Numbered from the stretch's first letter, positions 1 through 6,381 are shown. The stretch: DNA of 6,381 nt from an uncultured Gemmatimonadota bacterium (GCA_946887295.1 CAMPKP010000171.1:1-6381); one strand, 5' to 3'. Program-made: numbers and translations. Notes: a model not told the origin generated them from the letters alone.

Positions 1-84
1 GCACGGCTGGAGCAGGGCCTGTCCCAGGACCGCCCCGACGAGCCGGCACCCCCGTCCTGCGGGTGCGGCTGCAAGGCCGACTGA
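1..84 (+). CDS. C-terminal end of an unidentified protein with a cysteine-rich tail (partial, 5' end outside window)
   Basis: Reading from base 1 gives 27 codons and a TGA stop at 82-84. The peptide ends SCGCGCKAD, with three cysteines spaced as CxCxC behind a proline/acidic linker (DRPDEPAPPS). Third positions are almost all G or C, which supports real coding. The tail could bind a metal or an Fe-S cluster, but that is inference from the cysteine pattern alone and the family cannot be identified from 27 residues. Only one base separates its stop from the ATG of the next membrane-protein gene, so the two are very likely co-transcribed and translationally coupled. A redox or metal-related role would suit the oxidase-like neighbours but is not shown. 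Confidence 0.6.
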   Translation, partial: ARLEQGLSQDRPDEPAPPSCGCGCKAD

Positions 85-85
85 C

Positions 86-538
86 ATGGATCGCCCCGTC
101 GTGTTGTTCCTGAAGGCAGGACTGGTGTGGCTGGTCCTCGGCGTCACCCTGGGCCTGTGCATGGCGGCGCACCCGCCATTGCTGGCCTGGCGCGCGGCGC
201 ACATCCACATGCTCTTGCTCGGCTTCGTGACCGGGATGATTTTCGGGGTGGGCTACCACGTCTTTCCCCGCTTCGCGGGGCGTCCGCTGCGGCGGCCGGG
301 GCTGCTGCTGCCGCACTGGTGGCTGGCCAACGGCGGCGTGGCGGCGATGGCCCTGGGCTTCATTCTCAGGGCCGAGGGTGTGCCCTGGAGCCCGGTGCTG
401 CTCGGGGCCGGCGGCACCGCCGCCGCGCTCGGCGCGTACCTGTTCGCCTACAACATCTGGCGCACGATCGACGTGCCGGCCACGCCGCGGGTCGCGGACC
501 GGCCGCGCGGCCCCGGCCTGCCGCTGGTGCAGCGCTGA
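86..538 (+). CDS. Small four-helix membrane protein resembling part of heme-copper (cbb3-type) oxidase subunit I
   Basis: The 150-residue product has four predicted membrane segments, at about 8-28, 40-60, 78-95 and 103-123. Helix 2 begins with AHIHMLLLGFV (H39 and H41) and ends with GYHVFPRF (H58, P61, R62). This resembles the helix of heme-copper oxidase subunit I that carries a heme-ligand histidine. At 150 residues it is about a third of a full subunit I (12 or more helices) and cannot hold the complete heme/Cu site. Short proteins like this are usually annotated as cbb3 subunit I-like. A role in heme binding or in an oxidase or nitric-oxide-related membrane complex is plausible but unproven. 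The start is the ATG one base after the upstream stop; an AAGG at 74-77 is only a weak ribosome site, so translation is probably coupled. The C-terminus is a basic, proline-rich tail after about residue 128. The next gene is a clear paralogue. Confidence 0.75.
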   Translation: MDRPVVLFLKAGLVWLVLGVTLGLCMAAHPPLLAWRAAHIHMLLLGFVTGMIFGVGYHVFPRFAGRPLRRPGLLLPHWWLANGGVAAMALGFILRAEGVPWSPVLLGAGGTAAALGAYLFAYNIWRTIDVPATPRVADRPRGPGLPLVQR

Positions 539-550
539 CGCTCCTCCCGC

Positions 551-554
551 GAGG
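551..554 (+). promoter_or_regulatory. Ribosome binding site (GAGG) for the second oxidase-like gene
   Basis: GAGG lies five bases before the ATG at 560, in the 21-base gap after the previous stop. It supports that start codon and independent translation initiation within the operon. Confidence 0.6.
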
Positions 555-559
555 TCCTG

Positions 560-988
560 ATGTCGCCACTGGTCCGACGCTTCCTCAAGACCGCGATCGG
601 GTTCCTGATCTTCGGCGTCGGACTCGGGGTGTACATGCTGGCGCGGCGCGAGCTGGGCGGTACGTGGGCCACGCCCTGGTGGATCAGCGCGCACACCCAC
701 GCGATCCTGGTGGGCTTCGTGATGATGATGATCCTGGGCGTGGCGCTGTGGATGTTTCCCCGCCCCGCGCGGGATGACCGGCACTTCGATCCCCGCTTCG
801 CGGAGGCCGCGTACTGGTGCCTGGCCCTGGGTACGGCGGCGCGGGTGCTGGGAGAGCTTCTGCGGCCGGCGAACGACTCGCTGGCGCTGCGCTGGACGGT
901 CGTGCTGGGCGGCACAGCGCAGGCGCTGGGGCTGGGGCTCTTCTTCTGGACGATGTGGACGAGGATTCGAGGCCGGCCGGAGGACTGA
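560..988 (+). CDS. Second small four-helix oxidase subunit I-like membrane protein, paralogue of the preceding gene
   Basis: The 142-residue product repeats the plan of the upstream protein: FLKTAIGFLIFGVGLGVYM in helix 1 (about 8-27), AHTHAILVGFV opening helix 2 (H45, H47) and MFPRP closing it (P67, R68), then two further helices at about 82-99 and 111-130. Corresponding upstream segments are FLKAGLVWLVLGVTLGLCM, AHIHMLLLGFV and VFPRF. The conserved HxH...FPR pair points to shared ancestry by tandem duplication. The histidine of the upstream GYHVFPR is tryptophan here (ALWMFPR), so the two may have diverged in ligand set. The function is inferred: a heme-binding or oxidase-related membrane subunit, possibly a heterodimer with its neighbour. 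It ends nine bases from the stop of the opposing metallopeptidase gene. Confidence 0.75.
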   Translation: MSPLVRRFLKTAIGFLIFGVGLGVYMLARRELGGTWATPWWISAHTHAILVGFVMMMILGVALWMFPRPARDDRHFDPRFAEAAYWCLALGTAARVLGELLRPANDSLALRWTVVLGGTAQALGLGLFFWTMWTRIRGRPED

Positions 989-1010
989 CCACTCGCCTCA
1001 AGCCGGCCGG
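972..1010. repeat. Pair of GCCGGCCGG repeats at a convergent gene junction
   Basis: GCCGGCCGG occurs at 972-980 and again at 1002-1010, flanking the two opposing stop codons. The core CCGGCCGG is self-complementary, so the copies could pair into a stem around a loop of roughly 20 bases and act on transcripts from both sides. There is no T-tract, and such motifs are common at this GC content, so a terminator role is speculative. Confidence 0.25.
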
Positions 1011-1558
1011 TCGCCCAGCCCCCGCTGCCCTCTCGCCCCCAGGTCCGCCTCGGCCACCCGCCGGGCCGCGAGGGCCGGGTCGACCACGGGCGCGATGTCT
1101 CGATCGCTCATCGCAAGCGCCTCCACCGCCCGCCGCACGATGGGCTCGCCACCCGGCACCAGGGAGCCGAACTCGATCTCGGCTCGGCGGCAGAAGCGCT
1201 CCTGGCGGTGGCTCTCCCCCGCTTCGACGGCGATACCTCGTGCGTAGAGCCGCGCGTGCATCGCCTCGTGCAGGATCGTCGCGGCCACCTGAGCCGGCGA
1301 GAAGGTGCGGTTGACCACGAAGGTGAGCTCCACCATGCACTGGCGTGTGGCCGGGAGGAAGGCGCCCCGATAGGCCCGGCGCTCGATCAGGAAGCCGCTG
1401 AAGTCGCGACGCAGCCGGCGGTAGTGATGGGGCACGTATTGCGCGAGCAGTGCCAGGGCACCCTCGAGACGGGCGATCGCGTCGTCGGTGTCGATGTCCG
1501 GCCGCGTATTCACGACGGCCGTCGGGATGCCGTGAACCAGGCGGCGCTCGGTCACCAC
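998..1558 (-). CDS. Putative zinc metallopeptidase with HEAMH motif (N-terminus uncertain, possibly frameshifted)
   Basis: From the GTG at 1558 the product is 186 residues. Its core is TILHEAMHARL, an HExxH zinc-peptidase signature with H97, E98 and H101. Downstream acidic residues (E120 and E127 in QERFCRRAEIEFG) are candidates for the third zinc ligand of a gluzincin-type site. The preceding segment MVELTFVVNRTF has the alternating hydrophobic look of the edge strand usual in this fold. I do not recognise the specific family; SprT-like and other small HExxH proteins are alternatives. The frame stays open to an ATG at 1726, but that 56-residue extension is rich in S, P and R with poor third-position GC, so I do not use it. 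No good ribosome site precedes the GTG, and a neighbouring frame encodes a signal-like peptide, so the real protein may be longer and exported. It converges on the oxidase-like genes and diverges from the kinases. Confidence 0.65.
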   Translation of the reverse strand: MVTERRLVHGIPTAVVNTRPDIDTDDAIARLEGALALLAQYVPHHYRRLRRDFSGFLIERRAYRGAFLPATRQCMVELTFVVNRTFSPAQVAATILHEAMHARLYARGIAVEAGESHRQERFCRRAEIEFGSLVPGGEPIVRRAVEALAMSDRDIAPVVDPALAARRVAEADLGARGQRGLGDRPA

Positions 1559-1592
1559 ACCCGGGCGCCCGGCGGCGGCGGGAGCCGGTGCG

Positions 1593-1718
1593 TCATCCCA
1601 ATGCGAGCGCCAGCAGGCAGGCGGTGAGCGCGATGGCGACGTGCCGGGTGAAGCCCGACGCGAGACGGGTGCAGGTCTGGGACGGGGACTCGTACGTGAG
1701 TGAACGGCCACTGCGCAT
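1593..1718 (-). CDS. 41-residue ORF with hydrophobic signal-like end; possible displaced N-terminus of the metallopeptidase
   Basis: On the minus strand, ATG at 1718 opens a 41-codon frame ending TGA at 1593-1595. The product begins MRSGRSLTYESP and ends TRHVAIALTACLLALALG: basic residues followed by an unbroken hydrophobic run, like the n- and h-regions of a signal peptide or a short anchor. LTAC could also serve as a lipobox-like site. Third codon positions are mostly G or C here, whereas the metallopeptidase frame over the same bases is not, so this is the frame under coding selection. Its stop sits just before the region where the metallopeptidase frame becomes coding-like (DDAPAPAAAGRPG). 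Either an indel, real or a sequencing error, separates a signal peptide from its protein, or this is an independent small membrane peptide. No strong ribosome site precedes the ATG. Confidence 0.4.
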   Translation of the reverse strand: MRSGRSLTYESPSQTCTRLASGFTRHVAIALTACLLALALG

Positions 1719-1726
1719 GGGCTCAT

Positions 1727-1889
1727 CCGGTCTGGAGACGCCGGGATGAGTGCCGCCCGGCGGTCAAGCGGATCTCAAGTGTCTCCGTTGCTGCAATTTA
1801 TGCCCACGCTCCAGGGAGCTCCGTGACCAGGGCGGCGCCCGCCTTCCTCGCGCCACCCCATCAGCCTATCTTCTCGGCATCCCTGCCAT
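1727..1889. promoter_or_regulatory. Divergent intergenic region expected to hold promoters for the kinase genes and the metallopeptidase
   Basis: This stretch lies between the leftward metallopeptidase gene and the rightward kinase gene, so promoters in both directions should sit in or beside it. Its only AT-richer patch is TTGCTGCAATTTATG at about 1788-1802, a possible -10 region, and TATCTT at about 1867-1872 is another weak candidate. Neither has a convincing -35 partner. A short palindrome GGAGCTCC lies at 1815-1822. The kinase frame is open from GTG 1750 through this region, but the resulting leader contains C- and P-rich text unlike the family and is probably not translated. Confidence 0.3.
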
Positions 1890-1895
1890 AAGGGG
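1890..1895 (+). promoter_or_regulatory. Ribosome binding site (AAGGGG) selecting a TTG start for the first kinase
   Basis: AAGGGG ends four bases before TTG at 1900. The spacing and purine run fit a Shine-Dalgarno, and the TTG places the protein start (TPFATLQIQLATRYRLEREIG) at the usual short distance before the kinase glycine loop. Confidence 0.65.
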
Positions 1896-1899
1896 TTCC

Positions 1900-4596
1900 T
1901 TGACCCCGTTCGCGACGCTCCAGATCCAGTTGGCCACGCGCTACCGCCTCGAGCGAGAGATCGGCCGGGGCGGCATGGCCACGGTGTATCTCGCGCAGGA
2001 TCTCCGGCACGACCGGCCGGTGGCGCTCAAGGTCCTCCACACCGAGCTGGCCGCGAGTCTCGGCGCCGAGCGCTTCCAGCGCGAGATCCGGCTGGCGGCC
2101 CGTCTGCAGCATCCCCACATCCTCACGGTCCACGACTCCGGCGAGGTCCCCGGCGAGGGGGCCGCGCCGCCGATCCTGTGGTTCACCATGCCGTTCATCG
2201 AGGGCGAGACGCTGCGCTCGCGTCTCGCGCGCGAGGGGCAGCTCCCGGTACCCGACGCGGTCCGCATCATCCGCGAAGTGGCCGATGCCCTGGGCTACGC
2301 CCATGAGCACGGCGTGGTGCACCGCGACCTCAAGCCCGAGAACATCCTGCTCACCAGCACCCACGCGCTGGTCGCCGACTTCGGCATCGCGCTCGCGCTG
2401 CGCGGCGTCCGCGACGAGCGCCTCACCGGCACGGGCATGGCGATCGGCACACCCGCCTACATGAGCCCGGAGCAGGCCGTCGGGAGCCAGGACGTGGACG
2501 CCCGGAGCGACGTGTACGCGATGGGGTGCGTGCTCTACGAGATGCTCGCGGGCGAGCCGCCGTTCACCGGCCCGAGCGCGCAGGCGGTCATCGCCCGGAG
2601 CATGTCGGAGTCGCCGCGACCGATCCGGCAGGCGCGGGAGACGGTGCCGGCGAGCCTGGAGCAGGTGGTGCACACCGCGCTGGCCAAGGCGCCGGCCGAC
2701 CGGTATCAGTCCGGGGTCCAGTTCGCCCAGGCCGTGGCTCCCGAGGTGCTCACGCCCCTGGCCGTCTCGGCGACAGTGCCGCTCCCATCCGGGGCCGCGT
2801 CGGGCTTCGGCGCGAGCCTGGTCCGCCAGCTCGCGGGGCGGCCGCTGTTCGCCGTGCTGCTCCTCGGGATCGCGATCGGCAGCGGGATCCTGTTCGCCTG
2901 GCGCGGGCGACACCCGGCAGGCGACGGCGGGGACGCCACGCTGCTCGCCGTGCTGCCCTTCGACAATCTCGGTCCCGACGACCAGGACTACTTCGTGGAC
3001 GGGATCACCGACGAGATCCGGGGCCGCCTGACCGCGCTGCCGGCACTCCGGGTGACGTCGCGCAGCAGCTCCAGCCGCGCGCCGGAGGCAGGCGAGTCTC
3101 CCCAGGCGTTCGGCCGCGACCTCGGGGTGGAATATGTCCTCACCGGGACCGTCCGCTGGGACCGGAGCGGCGGCGGGCCGGGCCGGATCAAGGTGAGCCC
3201 GGAGCTGATCGCCGTCTCGAGCGGCGCGTCGAAGTGGCAGCAGTCGTTCGACGCCTCGGTCGCCGACGTGTTCCAGGTGCAGGCGGATGTGGCGAGCCGC
3301 GTGGCGCAGGCGCTGGACGTCGCCCTGAGCGAGCCGGCGCGGCGGCAGCTCGCCGAGAAGCCCACCACCAGCCTGCCCGCGTACGACGCCTACCTGCGGG
3401 GGAAGAGTTACGAGCAGCGGGCGCGGCTCAACGTGGAGCCGCAGCTCATGCTGATCGCGCGAGACATGTACCGCCAGGCCATCGCGGCCGATTCGGGGTT
3501 CGGGCTGGCGTGGGCAGGGCTGGCCCGGGTGAGCATCCACCGGCTGCGCCGCAACCCCGGCGAGGTGGAGAGCCGCGAGCTGGCGCGGACGGCCGCCGAG
3601 CGGGGCGTGGCCGCCTCGCCGGAGGAGGCGGAGGCGCATCTCGCCCTGGCCGGCTACTTCGAAGAGGTCACCCACGAGAACGCGAAGGCGGCGGCCGAAG
3701 TCGAGGCCGCGTTGAGGCTGCAGCCGGGCAATGCCGAGGCGCTCGCGGCCATGGCGTTCCGGCAGTGGCAGCGGGGGCGGCGCGACTCCTCGCTCGCGAC
3801 CATGGCGCGCGCGGCCGGGCTCGACCCGCGCAACCCGGAGCTCCAGGGCCGCCTGGCCGACGCCTACAGCGCCTCGCACCGGTACCAGGAGGCCGACAGC
3901 GCGTTCGGGCGCGCGATCCTCCTGGCGCCGGACCAGTACCATGCCCACTTCGGCCGGGCCCGGAACCTTCTCTGGTGGAAAGGCGATGTGGCCGGAGCCC
4001 GCCGGGTGATGGCCGAGGCGGAGGCCCGGATCGGCAAGGTCGAGTTCGTCCGGAAGATGTGCGTCGCCTGCTTCGACTGGGCCGGCGCGTTGAGCCCGGA
4101 CTACGAGCACGTCCTGGATCAGATCACGCTCGACGGGTTCGCGCCCACCGATTCCGCGAACTACTACACCGCGCGGGCGTACCGGGCCTTCATGCGCGAC
4201 GACCGGGCGCGGGAGCGGATCTACTGGGACTCGGCGCGGGTGCTCACGGAGCAGGTGGTGCGAGGCGAGCCGGACCGGGCCAACGCGCATGAGCTGCTCA
4301 GCACCATCTACGCGGGCCTGGGGCGGGCGGCGGACGCAACGCGCTCCCTGCGCACGGCCTACGATCTCTACCGGGCCCAGGAGGACACCTTCGCGATCGA
4401 CGGTTTCCGGCGGGTGGCGGCGGCGACGAACCTGGTGCTGCTCGGTGATCGAGCGGAGGCCGCCGACACGGTGGCGCGGCTGATGGCCGACAGCCTTTTC
4501 TTCTTCACGCCGGCGGCGATCCGGGTCGACCCCTTCTGGCAGCGGCTCGCCGGGGTGGCGGCGTTCGATCGCGCGATGGGGGCCGCCGCACCCTGA
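1900..4596 (+). CDS. Transmembrane Ser/Thr protein kinase with TolB-like domain and TPR-like repeats
   Basis: From TTG 1900 the protein has 898 residues. Residues about 15-280 form a Hanks-type kinase with the expected elements: glycine loop GRGGMATV (22-29), VALK lysine K44, helix-C glutamate E62, catalytic HRDLKPEN (141-148, D143), DFG (160-162) and GTPAYMSPEQ (183-192). It should be active and of the RD class. One membrane helix follows (316-334). Residues about 348-475 match the TolB/FlgO-like module seen in many adenylate-cyclase and kinase-TPR proteins (LLAVLPFDNLGPDD, YFVDGITDEI, LGVEYVLTGTVR, FDASVADVFQVQ). From about 490 to the end come helical TPR-like repeats (for example YRQAIAADSGFGLAWAGLARV). 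The kinase is likely cytoplasmic and the TolB/TPR part outside, sensing or scaffolding an unknown partner. GTG 1750 would add 50 residues but lacks family support and a ribosome site. A second kinase follows after 67 bases, probably in the same operon. Confidence 0.92.
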   Translation: MTPFATLQIQLATRYRLEREIGRGGMATVYLAQDLRHDRPVALKVLHTELAASLGAERFQREIRLAARLQHPHILTVHDSGEVPGEGAAPPILWFTMPFIEGETLRSRLAREGQLPVPDAVRIIREVADALGYAHEHGVVHRDLKPENILLTSTHALVADFGIALALRGVRDERLTGTGMAIGTPAYMSPEQAVGSQDVDARSDVYAMGCVLYEMLAGEPPFTGPSAQAVIARSMSESPRPIRQARETVPASLEQVVHTALAKAPADRYQSGVQFAQAVAPEVLTPLAVSATVPLPSGAASGFGASLVRQLAGRPLFAVLLLGIAIGSGILFAWRGRHPAGDGGDATLLAVLPFDNLGPDDQDYFVDGITDEIRGRLTALPALRVTSRSSSSRAPEAGESPQAFGRDLGVEYVLTGTVRWDRSGGGPGRIKVSPELIAVSSGASKWQQSFDASVADVFQVQADVASRVAQALDVALSEPARRQLAEKPTTSLPAYDAYLRGKSYEQRARLNVEPQLMLIARDMYRQAIAADSGFGLAWAGLARVSIHRLRRNPGEVESRELARTAAERGVAASPEEAEAHLALAGYFEEVTHENAKAAAEVEAALRLQPGNAEALAAMAFRQWQRGRRDSSLATMARAAGLDPRNPELQGRLADAYSASHRYQEADSAFGRAILLAPDQYHAHFGRARNLLWWKGDVAGARRVMAEAEARIGKVEFVRKMCVACFDWAGALSPDYEHVLDQITLDGFAPTDSANYYTARAYRAFMRDDRARERIYWDSARVLTEQVVRGEPDRANAHELLSTIYAGLGRAADATRSLRTAYDLYRAQEDTFAIDGFRRVAAATNLVLLGDRAEAADTVARLMADSLFFFTPAAIRVDPFWQRLAGVAAFDRAMGAAAP

Positions 4597-4655
4597 GCCT
4601 GCCCTGGAGCGCGTCGCGGAGCATCGCGGCCTGCCCACGTCCCTCCTCGAAGCCC

Positions 4656-4660
4656 GGAAG
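4656..4660 (+). promoter_or_regulatory. Probable ribosome binding site (GGAAG) for the second kinase
   Basis: GGAAG lies three bases before ATG 4664. The spacing is short, so the site is modest. However, no ATG, GTG or TTG exists in this frame between the stop at 4481-4483 and 4664, so this start is the earliest available. Confidence 0.4.
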
Positions 4661-4663
4661 CGC

Positions 4664-6381
4664 ATGCTCGACCGCCTGAACGCAGCGCTCGGCGACCGGT
4701 ACACGGTGGATCGGGAGCTCGGCCGGGGCGGCATGGCCTCGGTCTGGCTGGCGCGCGACCACCGCCTCGATCGCCCGGTGGCCATCAAGGTGCTCCATCC
4801 GGAGCTCGCGGGCGCGATCGGCGTGGACCGCTTTCTCCGGGAGATCCGGCTCACCGCCCGTCTCCAGCACCCCAACATCGTTCCGGTGCTGGATTCGGGC
4901 GTGATCTCCGGCTCCGGCCCCACTCCCCTGCCCTGGTACGCGATGGCGTTGATCCAGGGCGAATCGCTGCGGTCCCGCCTCCAGCGCGAAGGGCAATTGC
5001 CGATCGAGGAGGCGCTGCGGATTACCCGGGAGACGGCCGCCGCGCTCCAGGCCGCGCACCGCGAGGGGGTCGTCCACCGCGATATCAAGCCCGAGAACCT
5101 GCTGCTGAGCGGCGACCGGGTGTACGTCGCGGATTTCGGGATCGCCAAGGCGCTGGCCGAGACCGGCGGCGAGCGCCTCACCAGCACCGGTCTCGCGATC
5201 GGCACGCCGGCGTACATGAGTCCGGAGCAGGCCACTGCGGGGGCAGTGGACGCCCGGACGGACCAGTACAGCCTGGCGAGCGTGCTCTACGAGATGCTGA
5301 CGGGCGAGCCGCCGTTCACCGGTCCCACCGCGCAGGCGATCGTGGCCCGCCGCCTCTCCGAGCCACCACGTGCGATCCGACCCGCGCGGCCGGCGGTGCC
5401 GCCGAGCGTGGAGTCGGCGGTTCTGCGAGGGCTCGAGCGGCTCCCGGCCGACCGCTTCACCAACATCGCCGCCTTCGTCGAGCACCTGGCCCGTCCATCC
5501 GCTCCGGCTCGGCGCCGACCCGGCATCCGCGCGCTCGGGGCGGCGGTGCTGTTGCTGCTGGCGGCGGGATTGGGGGCGTGGCTGATCGGGAGTCGGGACG
5601 GGGCCGCGGAGTCCCGCGATCCGGCGGTGGCCGAGCTCTACCGGCGCGGCGTGCGCGCCTACGAGCAGCGCACCCCGGCGTCGATCGAGGACGCGATCCG
5701 GGCGTTCGCCACCGCCGTCGGCCGGGACTCGTCGTATGCCGACGCGTGGTCGGGACTGGCCAAGGCCTACGTCAGGGCGTACGAGCGGCGTTTCGTCTTT
5801 CCCGGTGTCGCCCGCGACAGCGTCCTCCGACTCGCCGTGGCGGCGGCGGACCGGGCACTGGACGAGGACTCCCGCAGTGCCGAGGCCTGGGCCACCCGGG
5901 CCAACGTGAGCCGGATCGTGGATCCGACCGACCGCGCTCCCGCCATCCGCTCGGCGCGCCGGGCGCTCGCCCTCGACTCGACGAACGTGAACGCCTGGCA
6001 TTTCCTCGCGCTCAGCCTGGCCGAATCGGGCGAGATGGACGAGGCGTTCGCGGCCTGGCGGCGGGCGATCGCCGAGAGCCCCACGGACATCCAGGGGCTG
6101 ACGTTTCTCGCGATCGCCGACTACTGGCGGCGTCAGTACGACAGCTCGATGTACTGGGCCGACAGCGCGATCGCGCTGGACCCGACCTTCCAGCTGGTGC
6201 GCATCACGGCGGGGTACAGCGAGGTCGAGCGCGGCGAGCTCGGCCGCGCCCGGGCGGCGTTCGAGGCGGCCGAGCGGTTGAGCACGGGAGTCGAGGTCGT
6301 GCACACGACCGCGGGCAAGGCTCTCACGGCCGCCCGGGCGGGAGCCACGGCGGAGGCGCGCGCCCTGGTCCAGCGGGCCGA
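4664..6381 (+). CDS. Transmembrane Ser/Thr protein kinase with TPR-like repeats (partial, 3' end outside window)
   Basis: The frame from ATG 4664 is open to the right edge, giving 572 codons plus two bases; the stop lies beyond. Residues about 13-275 form a complete Hanks-type kinase: GRGGMASV (20-27), VAIK lysine K42, helix-C E60, HRDIKPEN (138-145, D140), DFG (157-159) and GTPAYMSPEQ. A single membrane helix follows at 290-309 (ALGAAVLLLLAAGLGAWLIG). The segment after it starts directly with helical TPR-like repeats (AVAELYRRGVRAYEQR, AIRAFATAVGRDSSYADAWSGLAKAY, AWRRAIAESPTDIQG). The TolB-like domain of the neighbouring kinase is absent. The kinase domains of the two genes are clearly paralogous, sharing REIRL, ARLQHP, GEPPFTGP and more. 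The likely topology is kinase inside and repeats outside; substrate and ligand are unknown. The 67-base gap has no evident terminator, so co-transcription with the first kinase is likely. Confidence 0.92.
   Translation, partial: MLDRLNAALGDRYTVDRELGRGGMASVWLARDHRLDRPVAIKVLHPELAGAIGVDRFLREIRLTARLQHPNIVPVLDSGVISGSGPTPLPWYAMALIQGESLRSRLQREGQLPIEEALRITRETAAALQAAHREGVVHRDIKPENLLLSGDRVYVADFGIAKALAETGGERLTSTGLAIGTPAYMSPEQATAGAVDARTDQYSLASVLYEMLTGEPPFTGPTAQAIVARRLSEPPRAIRPARPAVPPSVESAVLRGLERLPADRFTNIAAFVEHLARPSAPARRRPGIRALGAAVLLLLAAGLGAWLIGSRDGAAESRDPAVAELYRRGVRAYEQRTPASIEDAIRAFATAVGRDSSYADAWSGLAKAYVRAYERRFVFPGVARDSVLRLAVAAADRALDEDSRSAEAWATRANVSRIVDPTDRAPAIRSARRALALDSTNVNAWHFLALSLAESGEMDEAFAAWRRAIAESPTDIQGLTFLAIADYWRRQYDSSMYWADSAIALDPTFQLVRITAGYSEVERGELGRARAAFEAAERLSTGVEVVHTTAGKALTAARAGATAEARALVQRA

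Noticed and set aside
1208..1627. A 139-codon plus-strand frame opposite the metallopeptidase
   Set aside because: The minus strand holds the HEAMH motif and better coding character; the plus-strand product shows no motif.
1815..1822. GGAGCTCC palindrome as an operator
   Set aside because: Eight-base palindromes are expected by chance and there is no second copy or clear promoter beside it.
2526..4292. A 588-codon plus-strand frame inside the first kinase
   Set aside because: It overlaps the kinase, TolB and TPR coding frame. The product is dominated by R, G, A and P and has no domain motif.
4597..4663. Possible intrinsic terminator between the kinases
   Set aside because: The gap has a short direct repeat (TCGCGG twice) but no clear inverted repeat followed by a T-run.
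1861..5235. A very long open frame on the minus strand (about 1124 codons)
   Set aside because: It lies opposite the two kinase genes. Its translation is rich in R, G, P and H with no recognisable domain, as expected of antisense shadow frames at high GC.
4505..6304. A 599-codon minus-strand open frame
   Set aside because: It is antisense to the second kinase, whose motifs are unmistakable on the plus strand, and it is low-complexity R/G/P-rich.

Overview
The window is very GC-rich, and its codon third positions are dominated by G and C. It carries two adjacent Ser/Thr kinases of the cytoplasmic kinase - single TM - TolB-like/TPR type, with glycine loops reading GRGGMA. Kinases of this design are strongly expanded in Gemmatimonadota and also occur in Acidobacteriota and related soil phyla. 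I infer a Gemmatimonadota-like bacterium from gene architecture and base composition only; there is no rRNA or other phylogenetic marker here.

Left part, plus strand (1-988): the last 27 codons of an unidentified gene with a cysteine-rich end are followed, after one base, by two consecutive small membrane-protein genes (86-538 and 560-988). Each encodes about 145 residues with four predicted membrane helices. Both carry an HxH motif at the start of helix 2 and an FPR motif at its end. They look like tandem paralogues resembling a fragment of heme-copper oxidase subunit I (cbb3/NorB-like). The three genes are tightly spaced and probably form one operon.

Middle part, minus strand (998-1718): a gene converging on the oxidase-like pair encodes a small putative zinc metallopeptidase with an HEAMH motif. 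Just upstream of its conserved part, a different frame encodes a 41-residue peptide with a signal-peptide-like hydrophobic end. Third-position GC switches frame at about 1595. This suggests a secreted or lipid-anchored metallopeptidase split by a frameshift, or two overlapping small genes.

Right part, plus strand (1900 to the end): after a divergent intergenic region come two paralogous transmembrane Ser/Thr kinases in the same orientation. The first (898 residues from a TTG start with a good Shine-Dalgarno) is complete: kinase, TM helix, TolB-like domain, long TPR-like region. The second begins at 4664, 67 bases after the first stops, and runs off the right edge. It has kinase, TM helix and TPR-like repeats but no TolB-like domain. 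They probably act as membrane signalling kinases with the catalytic domain in the cytoplasm and the repeats outside.

I found no RNA gene, CRISPR array, insertion sequence or convincing intrinsic terminator. The strongest leads are the frame switch in the metallopeptidase, the tandem mini oxidase-like proteins, and the paired kinases with different sensor modules.
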